Assembly: GCA_900660155.1 (NCBI GenBank)
Contig: CABFPE010000602.1
Span: 395,407 to 459,406, forward strand
Origin: Hofstenia miamia
Lineage: Eukaryota; Xenacoelomorpha; Acoela; Hofsteniidae
DNA length: 64,000 nucleotides
Direction: 5' to 3'
The position numbers were made by a program, and so were the translations under genes. Positions 12,295-23,078 of this stretch are shown piece after piece (the first letter of the stretch is position 1; every line of letters starts with the position of its first letter). The notes beneath the pieces are model-generated. The model was given only the letters and a program-made list of their open reading frames with translations, ran no database searches and was not told where the DNA came from.

Positions 12295-13156
12295 AATACA
12301 AATATCTCAGGTTTGCTTTCACTAAATACTTTGAACAATATCTAAAAATATAAACTTACTATAGTTAATGTATGTGGCATGTATTAGGAAATAGACATGT
12401 ACAGACCTTCCAGGCTGATTTACAGATTCTTGTAATATAAGAAGAGATTAAATACTGTATAATTTCAGCTGTATAGCGACATTTATCACTCAATAGTTTA
12501 ACTTTCAAATAAACTTTTTTAAATTATATTTTCTCCATTGTAGATATTTATCAATTTACCAAATTACAGTGAAGCAAGAAATTCTAGCATGCTGTACATC
12601 TGTTAAAATTGTCCTATAGTTTAAAAAGAGAGATGTTTTCAAGCGAATATGAAACGCTAGTTTTTAGATTATTTATGTTCTCATTAGCACATACCTTGTT
12701 TGCCAAGTAAATTTGAGAATCGAGTTTAGATAGCAAAATTTTGTATTATGAAGATTTAAAGTTCGATAATTCATTTTATCTTTGAAATAGTAATGATATT
12801 ATAATTATAAGTTTGTAATAGATGTGAATTTACTTTTAGAGATATTAGGGGTTTCTACATACTAAACTGCAGTGCAATTCTTGCTTTTATTGAGCTTTTT
12901 AAGCTATTGATCCATATTGTAGAAAATAGGGGGCAAAAACGGACTTTATGGAACGCCTTTGAATAAATTAGCTTTCATTGAAAAGTTCGCTTAAACTTGA
13001 TTTATTGATCGGGGCGTACAAGTTTTTCTGACGGTTATTTCTAAGTCATGATCAAATAGGTGGCAAACTCCGGAAAATTTTAGAAAAAATAGGCCCTAAA
13101 ATGCGTTTAACCACCATAGTTTTTAAATTTCTTACCTTTTTAGAGAAAATTTGATA
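12295..13156. other. unannotated AT-rich stretch
   Basis: No gene seen. GGGGGC-containing segments at about 12926 and, inverted, 13430 hint at a decayed inverted-repeat element, too weak to call. Confidence 0.3.
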
Positions 13157-13510
13157 TTTAACCAGAAAAAATCAACTAATAGGTCTATTTTTAACGGTTT
13201 GACGTAATTTATGGAGTAAAATTCTTGAAATAGGTCTAAACAAGCTATTCTCATGAATTTTTTGTTATCTAAAAAAGCTCGCCATTTTCTTCAGTGTATA
13301 GTAGAGCATCAAAAGTCGAGTGCGATTTACACAATAAAATTGTGTATTGGATAGAATACTGTTTTTTGAGAGACAATGATTACAGCGTTATCTAAGAGAA
13401 TTTCCTGATAACAAAAAGGCAAAACATAAGGGTCCGCCCCCTATTTCAAATCATTAAAACTCTTGAAGTGTTAACTGTTAGTTTTAATATTGTTAGCAGA
13501 TTTTTTGCTG

Positions 13511-13801
13511 TCAGACATATCCTTTGTCTGCTAATGATTCTGTGCATATTATATTACCCTCTTTGGCAGTGGCGGATTTGAGGGGGTGGGGACAATGGGA
13601 CGTGTTTTTTGATAACTTTGAGTTATCCTCGCAAACTTCCCAATTGAGATTATCGAAAATTTCCAAAGCATTTTGACCAAATGGTTCTCTGTAGAAGCGC
13701 GATTCTAACGCTCTCTGATTTTTTGTCAAGCTCGGTTGCTTGAAGAAATAATTCAAAATCTCTTTTCCAGCGAGTCCATTAGTGTGAGATATTAATGTCA
13801 T
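13511..13801 (-). pseudogene. LINE coding fragment (first copy)
   Basis: Minus-strand frame with FYREPFGQNALEIFDNLNWE. With the upstream piece at 15064-15420 it reads like the stretch between endonuclease and reverse transcriptase of a non-LTR element. Identical to 14672-14962. A CAGTGGCGGATTTGAGGGGG sequence at 13567, typical of a hAT end, interrupts it. Confidence 0.45.
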
Positions 13802-13954
13802 CTACTTTCAGTGGCTGAGGTTTTAATGATTCAAAAGTTGTCACAATGTTATAACGTTAAGCAGTTGGAGTAAAATCATTTATTAAAATCCCATTAGTAC
13901 ATTTATGTAGATATTTCTAAAATGTCAGTAAGATTGTTTCCATGCTGATCTTTN

Positions 13955-14316
13955 GCAATTAAGGAAATTGTTGGAAAAATACAAACGTATATTCAACTAT
14001 GGAGAGACAAGCATGGGGCAGGCAGTGGGTGAGAAACACAGAATAGTCACAACAACAGACAAACCAATTAAGCTACCAGTCAGAAGGGTACACAAACAGA
14101 TGAAAGACGAATAAAATCACATACTGGAGGAACTAATTGACAACAAAATCATCTGCCCAAGCAAGAGCCTATATGCAGCACCAATTGTATTCTTAAAGCA
14201 GGGAGACAAAAGGTGACAAAAAAGGATTCATATCGTCTACCAAGGATAGAAGACATGCTCTAAGAAGCCAGTAAGCACAAATATTTTACAACACTAGACC
14301 TATGCAAAGCCTACTG
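13955..14316 (+). pseudogene. Ty3/Gypsy reverse-transcriptase fragment between two Ns
   Basis: Plus strand reads PIKLPVRRVHKQMKDE, then HILEELIDNKIICPSKSLYA, APIVFLKQGDK and, after stops, PRIEDML and TLDLCKAY. This is the N-terminal RT pattern of Gypsy (LEELIxxxIIxPSxSPxAxPVVxVKK..). Frameshifts and stops are present. It differs in strand from the 6.4-10.3 kb relic, and its placement is doubtful. Confidence 0.75.
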
Positions 14317-14671
14317 NTTTAACCAGAAAAAATCAACTAATAGGTCTATTTTTAACGGTTTGACGTAATTTATGGAGTAAAATTCTTGAAATAGGTCTAA
14401 ACAAGCTATTCTCATGAATTTTTTGTTATCTAAAAAAGCTCGCCATTTTCTTCAGTGTATAGTAGAGCATCAAAAGTCGAGTGCGATTTACACAATAAAA
14501 TTGTGTATTGGATAGAATACTGTTTTTTGAGAGACAATGATTACAGCGTTATCTAAGAGAATTTCCTGATAACAAAAAGGCAAAACATAAGGGTCCGCCC
14601 CCTATTTCAAATCATTAAAACTCTTGAAGTGTTAACTGTTAGTTTTAATATTGTTAGCAGATTTTTTGCTG

Positions 14672-15420
14672 TCAGACATATCCTTTGTCTGCTAATGATT
14701 CTGTGCATATTATATTACCCTCTTTGGCAGTGGCGGATTTGAGGGGGTGGGGACAATGGGACGTGTTTTTTGATAACTTTGAGTTATCCTCGCAAACTTC
14801 CCAATTGAGATTATCGAAAATTTCCAAAGCATTTTGACCAAATGGTTCTCTGTAGAAGCGCGATTCTAACGCTCTCTGATTTTTTGTCAAGCTCGGTTGC
14901 TTGAAGAAATAATTCAAAATCTCTTTTCCAGCGAGTCCATTAGTGTGAGATATTAATGTCATCTACTTTCAGTGGCTGAGGTTTTAATGATTCAAAAGTT
15001 GTCACAATGTTATAACGTTAAGCAGTTGGAGTAAAATCATTTATTAAAATCCCATTAGTACATTTATGTAGATATTTCTAAAATGTCAGTAAGATTGTTT
15101 CCATGCTGATCTTTTATCACATCAATAGAGTTTGATTTAGATCTCTTATAATTTGTTATTTCATGTACATGTATGTACATGTATTTTGACTTTGCATTGG
15201 GAAGCCGCTCATATTCATTTTTGATGAATTCTTTGAATGCATTACACCATTCAATGTTCGAAGCATTTCTAGCGTTTTTACATTCGGCAAAATTCTTGCT
15301 GGTTCGAGAATTCATAAAATGTTTATAAGCCTTGTTCTTTTTGCAAATCGATCATGTCAGTTATCCATGGTTTTTTGGGAGCAGCATTGCTTGCTTTGGA
15401 TTTTGTACTGGATTTAATCA
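14672..15420 (-). pseudogene. LINE relic, endonuclease-RT linker region
   Basis: Read from 15420 downwards: KPWITDMIDLQKEQG, NARNASNIEWCNAFKEFIKN and DVIKDQHGNNLTDILEIS, then 14962-14672. The KPWIT start and DxxGNxLTD block are typical of the region between endonuclease and RT in CR1/Jockey-type non-LTR elements. Broken by stops. Confidence 0.6.
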
Positions 15421-16155
15421 TTACATTCTTTTAAGAGCAAAATCTATTGAGATAAAACTAAAAAATTTCTAAAAATTTTTTCAGCATCTCATTTAAATTT
15501 GTTGCAGAATATAGAGAAAACCAATTTTCTGATGGGAGGGATGATTTAAAATTATCAATATTTTCAATACACTTTTCACGAGTTTTAATTCATTTAATTG
15601 TAATTTTTGGGGCTAAAAGAGACGTATGAAATTTAATTAGAAGTAAAACAGAAATTAGAGAATGGGCATTCGAAAGTTGCCAAAACTATAAGCATAAGTA
15701 TTAGATATTGACCTTAATCAAATATTGTCATGTTGGACTGACCTTTTTCATGCATCGGTGTACTCATAGTATGCGTCTGGTTGAGAAAGTTAAATTTTTT
15801 CTTGAATAGCAAATAGTTGATTTATGTGCATTGAAATAAAACTGTAAGGGTAAAAGTAAATCATCCCCCCTGGATTTGAAAGTCGAAATAAGGAAACTAA
15901 ATGTAAAGAGTAATAATTTTGATTTGAGAACATAATTGAATTTAGGCATATAGTAATTTTTCCATAGCCAAAAATATAATAAATGACAAAACAATTAAAA
16001 AAGACATGGCATAAAAAAAGTCCAGATTAAGAATTAGTATCTAAAGTTGTGTACCTCATCGATGTAGAAAGGCGGTGCGACGTTACAGAGCGCAGCGGCG
16101 TATAACTTATGTACCCTGGACGGATGTATAAAAGGATTGCGCCGTGGTAGGTATC
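15421..16155. other. unannotated stretch before a gap
   Basis: No gene or repeat recognised. Minus-strand frame 15764-15994 looks like chance. Confidence 0.3.
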
Positions 16156-16273
16156 NNNNNNNNNNNNNNNNNNNNNNNNNNNNNNNNNNNNNNNNNNNNN
16201 NNNNNNNNNNNNNNNNNNNNNNNNNNNNNNNNNNNNNNNNNNNNNNNNNNNNNNNNNNNNNNNNNNNNNNNNN
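16156..16273. other. assembly gap (118 N) followed by a run of 14 G
   Basis: N run at 16156-16273 with poly-G at 16274-16287. Frames crossing it are not meaningful. Confidence 0.99.
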
Positions 16274-16528
16274 GGGGGGGGGGGGGGCGAAGCTTTCGTA
16301 AACACCGTTTGTCGGTGTGATTAGAGAATGAAAACGAATTTTGAAATTCCATCTTTTGATAGTAAATTAGTATTGACGACCTTAGAACCTAAGCAAAAAT
16401 TTGTGAATACCTTAAATACAGAAAAATTACATTTTTGAGACAGGTTAAAAATAATTTTGTTGAATTTAGCAACTTCGTTATTGATTAATTTTTATAAATA
16501 GTAGTTATAATTAAAATAATACCGTAGT

Positions 16529-17147
16529 TTACTCATTACAAGAGTTTAACAACTTATTTGTTATTCTAAAGTAACCTATTACAGAAAGTTCGCTGAGGAA
16601 AAGTTTGTATGGAGTAAGCATGTGCCTAATAACTTTAATAAGGTCTGAATACTTAGCTTCGCAATTTACTGGATCCTTTAATATATCATTTCGCCCGATT
16701 TGAACAAAGATATTATCGATTTTGGTTCGAAGATATATTTCAAGTGTAGGTTGTAATTCTGAAATGCGTGCTCCTGGATACGACTGAGCCGTGACTTCTT
16801 TGTTTTTAATTAAATTTTTCGATCGCAAGTTCCTAAACATAGAGCTATCTAAAACCTAAAAAATTAGTACCTGGTTTAATTTTACGCGGCTTCTTAGAAG
16901 AACGAGACGGGTTACTAGAAGATGTGGTAGTGGTAGGATTATTAGAATGTTGAGATTCGAGTGCAGGCGTAGATGTTTGCGTTGATGCGGCGGATGACGA
17001 AACCATGTTCAAGCGCTCTCGGAAGAAAATATGCAGTAAAAGTAATTCTTCTCTGTTGAGCGCTAGAAATGGGGCTGCTAATTTCTTATGGGGGTCATTG
17101 GAATCTGTGAAAATTAGGACTTGACTATATTTTTCAACACTAACCAA
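16529..17147 (-). pseudogene. non-LTR retrotransposon ORF1-like relic with SGNH-hydrolase-like domain
   Basis: The upstream part (17147-16845) holds a Ser/Thr/Pro-rich and basic segment (SSSNPSRSSKKPRKIKPG). The downstream part (16840-16529) holds DSSMFRNLRSKNL, YPGARISELQ and VQIGRNDILK. DS, G and GxND are the first three blocks of the SGNH/GDSL esterase fold found in ORF1 of some CR1-like LINEs. The two parts are in different frames. Confidence 0.55.
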
Positions 17148-17295
17148 TTTAATAACAATGTTTCACAAACCAGTCTTTAAACCAGCAACCATATAACAAC
17201 TTAACACTAATCTATTTCTATTTTTCAGCAACTGTGTAAGACCCAAATTGCAGTGTTTGACAATACAAAACTCACTCATTTCTTTACTGCACACA
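17148..17295. other. short linker between LINE and Copia relics
   Basis: Nothing recognised; possible junction of two insertions. Confidence 0.3.
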
Positions 17296-18180
17296 TCAGC
17301 AAGCTGGTCTTGTCACCACGGCAGCCCATTGCAAAGTTCCTAGTAATGAGCGCAAATTGAATAGTTCTTCATCAGTTAACGAACTATAAAGATCTTTAGC
17401 CCTATCAGCTGGAAGTTCAATCACAGTATAATTTATAATATAATCAGGTTGAAACAACAATGTCAAATCTATTATTCTTATTAAAAAAAGTTTGTACTCC
17501 AATTCCAATAAAAGTAAAGCTTGCAAAACTTTTTTTCCAATCGTAAACCTTTCAAAAATTTTAGCAATCACGTTGTTCAGAAAATATTCATTTCCTCCAT
17601 AGACAGAATAATCTACATGTAACATCAGTATTCCTGAAATTTTACCAAATGAAAAATGAAAATATAGTGCCTGATCAATTTTGCTATCTCATTTAAAACA
17701 TTGTGTGCTTTTTCATGCCAAATTCTTGGAGCATCAATGAATCCATATATACCCATATTTAACTTCCAATCTACAGACTTAGGAAGTCCCGCTTCTAGTG
17801 GTGATAATAGAAAGACTGGACGGTAAGGTTTGCGTTGTAAAAAAGCAGTTTTTACGTCTAATAAATAAGGTACAAAATTTAATGAAGGCATATTTGAAAA
17901 AATTAGACGCACTGTTTCTTTAGTTACAGTTGGTTAATATGTAGTAATTTCTAAGAATCCTCTTGCAACTAATCTTGCTTTAGATGTTTGCCTGACCGTT
18001 GTATCTGTTTTCCATGAAAGAATCCATTTTGTTGAAATTGGATTACAAGGTACATCCCTTCTTTTTACTTCATCGACGACTTTATATTGAAACCAAATTT
18101 CTAGTTCTTTAACTTTTGCAGAAATAAATATTTCATCAAACTGTTTTATTTCCTCATCATCTACCAATTTTAATTCCAAT
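17296..18180 (-). pseudogene. Ty1/Copia reverse-transcriptase relic
   Basis: Minus strand reads, in order, ELEIWFQYKVVDEV, PISTKWILSWKTD, KARLVARGF, LLDVKTAFLQ, MGIYGFIDAPRIWH, HVDYSVYGGNEYF and RSLLGTLQWAAVVTRP. These match the Copia RT blocks including KARLVARGF, DVKTAFL and YGLxxAPRxW. The catalytic YVDD has become HVDY. Stops and frameshifts at about 17935 and 17625. Confidence 0.85.
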
Positions 18181-18329
18181 ATTTCTCTGCTTTTTATTGT
18201 GCATCCAAAAAAATCAGGTGGTCTACGACATCGATTTACCTTTCTTAGAAATGGGAGTTATAATTATAATAATAATAACGCAGTTTACTCGTTCAAAGAG
18301 AGTCATAAAGAAAATTAATTTCCATTTAG

Positions 18330-19380
18330 GAAATTTGGTTCAACTACTACTGCTGGCATCAAAATTATCACTGATGCTCATAATTTGAACCAACACTATG
18401 ATTACGTCTGCATCAAAGCTTTGGATGTCTAAAGCATTTGACTTGCTTTCAAAGAGAAGTATCCTTTCAGAGTTAACCAGCATCTTCCCTACTGTAAATC
18501 CTTTTGTTACTAACTGGGTATCAACTTCCTGACAGGAAGAAGACTTTACACTTCTGTTGTTGGTGAAGTTTCAACTCTCGGTACAACTAACCAAGGTGTC
18601 TCTCAAAGCACGGTTGGAGGACCAACATATTATAATATTGCAGTTAATGACGTTGACGCTAGTTACAATAATGTAAAATCAACTATTTTTGCTGATGACA
18701 ACTCTGAAATTGTTGGGGGTTCTTTTGATAAAAATGATAGAGCAGCTGAGATTATTGACAACTTAGAAGAACAATTTAAAAAATAGAAAAATTTGAAGTT
18801 CAATGTAGAATAATCCAAAAATTGATATATACCCGTCACAATGCTTGAGATATCCCAGAAATCAATGGGATCAAGCGGATTTCATCTCTAAGGGTTTTAG
18901 GTGTTGAATTTGATACTAAGATGAATTATAATACACATATTAGTAAAACCGTAGCCTCTGCAACATCCACACTTTTCCTTTTACTAAGACTAGAGCATCT
19001 GGGTTTTCATAAAGATGAACAGGAGACATTATAATTCCTTAGTGCTAAGTAAAATCACTTATGAATGTTCCGTTTGGGGAGGGATTAACAAGCAAAATGA
19101 AAACAAAATTGATAAACTGCAGAGAAAGGCCGTAAGATTAGGAGTAATTGGTGAATACACCAGTATTAGAGTACATATAAATATGGCAGATGCGAAGCTC
19201 TTCAGGAAAGTAAATGATTCAGATTGTAAACATCCTTTTTGTTCTTTCATGAACGTTAGAAGTCAGCTTATTCCCACACAAACACATGCGATTTTTTTCG
19301 AAACTTCATTTGAGTTATATATTTTCTTATTATAGATGATAATCTATAATTCAATAAAGGTTCCTATCTTATCTTATAGT
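18330..19380 (+). pseudogene. LINE (CR1/Jockey-type) reverse-transcriptase relic, plus strand
   Basis: Contains TTAGIKIITDAHNLNQHYDY, SKAFDLLSKRSIL, FLTGRRLYTSVVGEVSTLGT, QGVSQSTVGGPTYY and STIFADDNSEIVGG. The FADD catalytic block is present. The C-terminal thumb (ITYECSVWGG..KIDKLQRKAVRL) is open at 19015-19335. It ends with AATAAAG and a TATCTTATCTTA tail. Several stops upstream. Confidence 0.8.
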
Positions 19381-20199
19381 AAATAAAGCTCCTTGGTTGA
19401 ATATCCATATATACCTTGAATCTACTAAGCAGTTGTAGATTATTATTAACACGTTTTGATTGCTTTTTCACTTTTTCATTCAAATATAGCTTCCTATCAA
19501 ATGAGATTAAAGCCACTGGACACACAGGCCTTACCTTAAATGAAATAAGCAGGTATTTTGTCTTATCAACATTAAGTCTGAAATTGTGGTCATAGCACCA
19601 GTTTTGCACATAGGATCAAAGTCATCTGCAAACTTTACCATGATGGTGTTAAGTATTAATGTTTGTACGTCAACATAAGTAACATTAAAAAATGATGGAC
19701 CATTGATAGCAACTTGTGGAATTCCACAATTTGTCAAGAGTATTGCAAATAGTTGTACATCAATTTTTGTCAATAGAAAATCCACTCCCTAAATAATTAT
19801 CGCGTCATTCAAATGTGGAATTTTTCTTTCAAAAGCCTTACTTAAGTCTAGGAACAAAACAGAAATGCAATCCAAATCAAAGAACCTGCAGGCTTCAATA
19901 ATTCTCAGCAATGCAGATTCAATGGATCATCTAGAACTTAAGGCAAACTGGTGTTTACCAGGCCATCTTTCACAGAGCCACCGATTCGAAACTGATTCAT
20001 AAAGTACTGTTTCGAAATTTTTTGATAGAAGAGGCTTGATCGATATGCGCCGTGAATCATTAGGCCCACTCATTTGTTTTTTTTGGCATAGAGCGAATCT
20101 ATGATCTAATGATTTTTGGTAGATTTCCTTGCGGATGCACAAAACATATAAATAGTGAATATGTATGGATAAACTGTGAGCATTTTGTTTGAAAATCAA
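19364..20199 (-). pseudogene. LINE reverse-transcriptase relic, minus strand
   Basis: Reads from 20199: RRISIKPLLSKNFETVLYES, KHQFALSSR, FLDLSKAFERK, LLTNCGIPQVAINGPSFF, MVKFADDFDP and LQNWCYDHNFRLNVDKTKYL (leading M in frame). These are RT domains 2-7 of a CR1/Jockey-like element in correct order but in broken frames. Tail-to-tail with the plus-strand LINE. Confidence 0.8.
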
Positions 20200-20231
20200 A
20201 TCTAGACGACGATTTTTTCATTTGAATAATG

Positions 20232-20730
20232 AATTTTAAGATAAGATATTCTTTATTTAGATAAATGTTAACAATTAAATAGCTGCAAATTTATCTGAAT
20301 AGCGTCATTAAATTCTCAAAACACATATATACAATTCACATAAATTACAAAACAAATCTTCCAGGCTATGGATAAATTACCATAGTACTATTTTAATAAC
20401 GAGTTATAGTATAATCGTTGTTAAAAAATTTGTATCCCAGCCATGATTTACCAGAAATATAATTTTGCTTTAGAAAGATCTTTAAATACTTTTTAAAAGA
20501 TTTCAATTTTTCAATATTTTTAATTTCTTTAGGTAGCGAATTTCAGGATCGAATGGCGACATAAAGTAAAGGATTTCTTTAAAACGTGTTTCTTGTACTT
20601 AACACATGTAAAATGTTTTGATCTTGAATTTTGTTTATGAGTAAATCCCATTATTGTAATCATAACATAAAGTGGTAGGTTTCTGGTTAGCTTGAAGAAT
20701 GTCACAAGGGTATTCAATATGATGAGTTGT
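20232..20730 (-). pseudogene. 3' end of a further LINE copy, minus strand
   Basis: The frame 20717-20529 (HKQNSRSKHFTCVKYKKHVL..) followed by stops and KVFKDLS matches the C-terminal tail of CR1-like ORF2. Downstream on the minus strand come AATAAAGAATATCTTATCTT and an A-rich end at about 20232, similar to the tail of the plus-strand LINE. Confidence 0.6.
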
Positions 20731-21234
20731 TTTGGAAAAATAATTGACCTAGAAATGTAATACAGTATTTAGTATTCTCCAAGATGTATTTTATGTCTTC
20801 TACCAGAAGTGCCTCTTGCGATCTGAATACGATTTCTACATATTTTTTGCAGCAATTGTCAGTTTAGGGATATGCGACACTTCTTTTATCAAGATATGGT
20901 GGTCAAGGTTCAAGCAATTCATGTCTAATCTGTGACATCTGGAACAAAAATTCATTAAATAGTGTTATCAGCATCTCAACCATTGCACAAGTTTTCCGGC
21001 TCGATCACAAAAAAAATAATCATAACTTTAATTTTATATGTATTGATTTTCGTTCTATTTTTAAAAACAATTTTATATTTGGTGATTCTTAAATATTGTA
21101 CTTAGTAATGTTAGTTTTGTTAATATACAAATCATTGATTGTATTTAGTTTTAGATGAGTTTTTCGTTGAGCATTGAATGCCCATTTTATTTGAATATCA
21201 AGTTTTTTATAAAGCACTTTGCTTAGGTCAATAA
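20731..21234. other. unannotated stretch, possibly LINE-derived
   Basis: No clear coding block. It may be more of the minus-strand LINE. Confidence 0.25.
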
Positions 21235-21521
21235 CAGACTTGTCAACGAGCCGAGCTTGAGCAAAGGAAATTTATAGTACTGCTTGTAAATTTGATCATG
21301 CAAATTTATCGTATTTTTTCATTTAATATGGCTTTCTTATAATCTTATTTTAAAAATGATTATTAAATAATAGGAAGAACTATGTAAGAAATACTGAAAG
21401 GGCAATATTTTGAAAAATAACGAGCTGAAATGAGCCTTATTAAAAGATTTTTGTGGCGAGACGAACTTCCTCAAAATTTAAATTAGCCGAGCCTAGAATT
21501 TTCGGCTTTTTGACAAGTCTG
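21235..21521. mobile_element. non-autonomous hAT-type element, GAGCCGAG family copy 2
   Basis: Same family as 11909-12294, shorter (287 bp). Starts CAGACTTGTCAACGAGCCGA and ends TTTTTGACAAGTCTG. Flanks GTCAATAA (21227-21234) and GTCAGTAA (21522-21529) differ at one base. Internal AT-rich core resembles copy 1. Confidence 0.85.
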
Positions 21522-22714
21522 GTCAGTAAATAAGTAGAAATATGCAAACTAGTATTTGGAATATTTCAAATTGAAAATATCTATACGTTTTTGAAATGTC
21601 AGCATAAAATTGATGAACAATATTCACATAAAGCCTAATTTTATGAGTTCCGGTACTGGTTATGACGAATGAACTACCAAGGTTATCATTAAAGAATTCT
21701 GATTAACAACAAATGGTGCTCAATCAGACCTATTCCAATATAAATGGTGATGGGTTTTAAGTTATACAAAATTGATTACGGTATCAAAAGAAAATAAACT
21801 CGTCATAACCTCTGTACAAAATTGTATATTTTTTCACTCCTAATGGATATTTTTCTGTTCTATTCTAATAGATGCAAAAGCTGACATTAAAAAAAGGAAG
21901 TGTAAAAATAAAATCAATTAAATCTATAATTACGATTGCCAAAAAGCTTAACAACCATCTCGGTGATTTGGAAAATTTGTCAAAACAAATATTGCTAACA
22001 AATTTAAAATGAATGCTGAAAACTTAAATAAAAAACTAGCAACATCGAAGAATAGAAAATTTGGAACTAATTTAAATGAACTGTTGCTAGTGTTTTGTAA
22101 TTAAAAGCAACACATTTTTTTACATCACAAGCCAATTAGGGGAGTTTAAGCGGAACTTTCCTCCGTTTCTAACACTCCAATTTAAAAATAGCGCACTCAC
22201 ATTCCCGTCGCAGGAAAATTGAAATCCGAGTTGTATATAGACTAAATTTCGAGATCAAATTCCCTCCACATCCTAATAGTTGTCCTTACAAAGACGTTTG
22301 ATATTCAAGATTATTTCCATTTAAAAACATGATTATTTTTAGTTTAAATTTTGCTGTTAAGTGTAACCTTATTTTATATTCTTTTTATGAAATCTCTTGT
22401 AATATAGAATGCTATGGTAGAATAATATAATATGGCCGAAAGTGAAAATTAAAACAAAATAATCACTCATTTTTATAACTAGCACTTCAAATGCGAGGTC
22501 AAAAACCATGAACTGAGAGAGCGAAATAAAATATTGAACAATGTCAGTAAAATAAGACAAATCGAAAGCTATATTTAATAAAGTAACATTGATTCAAAAG
22601 CAAGCCAAGCAAAGTGACAGCATAAAAATTATATAAAGTTTAAAAATCTTTACAAAATGAACAGCATCCAAATAATCACTCACTACTACTAAATATTCTG
22701 AATCGAATGCTGAA
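21522..22714. other. non-coding stretch downstream of DIP2
   Basis: No gene, RNA gene or clear repeat seen. Presumably the DIP2 3' intergenic region. Confidence 0.4.
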
Positions 22715-22720
22715 TTTATT
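22715..22720 (-). promoter_or_regulatory. candidate DIP2 polyadenylation signal AATAAA
   Basis: The minus strand reads AATAAA about 105 bases after the DIP2 stop codon. The spacing is plausible for a short 3' UTR, but such hexamers are common in AT-rich DNA. Confidence 0.4.
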
Positions 22721-22825
22721 ATCTACACTCCATTAGAATTCTACTGCACAAATTTCATACAAAATTGATTAAATCACTTTCATCATCTTCCCTAATATTA
22801 AAACTATAAAAATTGCAAAAAGTAG

Positions 22826-23078
22826 CTAATGCATGTACGAGACGTAGATTGGATCGAGGTCGTCTGATAGGAATTTGTCTCGCAGATGCATGCGCTGTTT
22901 CTCGCCACGGCAGTTGATTGGAATGACGCCCGGGTCGACGATGACGACGGCGCCAACAATAAGAAAATGTTCATTGAGAATGTAGTTGACAATCTGTGGG
23001 ATCACGTCCAGTGCTTCAGTGTACTCGCCTTGGATCTCAACAACGACTACCAAAAGATCAGTCCAAGTAAATACCGCA
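22826..23078 (-). CDS. DIP2: DIP2 terminal exon and stop
   Basis: Acceptor TGTTTAG. Encodes AVFTWTDLLVVVVEI, EEH-equivalent NEHFLIVGAVVIVDPGVIPI, RGEKQRMHLRDKFLSDDLDP and IYVSYMH, followed by TAG at 22828-22826. This is a near-invariant DIP2 C-terminus and fixes the 3' end of the coding region. Confidence 0.96.

Larger units (their letters stand above)
13157..15114. other. 797-bp duplication around a 362-bp inserted contig: probable scaffolding artefact
   Basis: 13157-13953 is repeated at 14318-15114. Ns at 13954 and 14317 bound an unrelated Gypsy fragment between the copies. The copy edges coincide with the Ns, as expected if two contigs overlap and a small contig was wrongly placed in the gap. 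Confidence 0.8.

Noticed and set aside
13567-13600. CAGTGGCGGATTTGAGGGGG as a full hAT element
   Set aside because: Only one end is visible. No inverse end or duplication was found within range, so it is noted only as an interruption of the LINE fragment.
13511-14962. Two identical 96-codon genes as a true gene duplication
   Set aside because: The repeated block ends exactly at Ns, pointing to unmerged contig ends, and the content is LINE-like.
16027-16352. Minus-strand frames crossing the 118-N gap
   Set aside because: The open frame exists only because Ns cannot encode stops.
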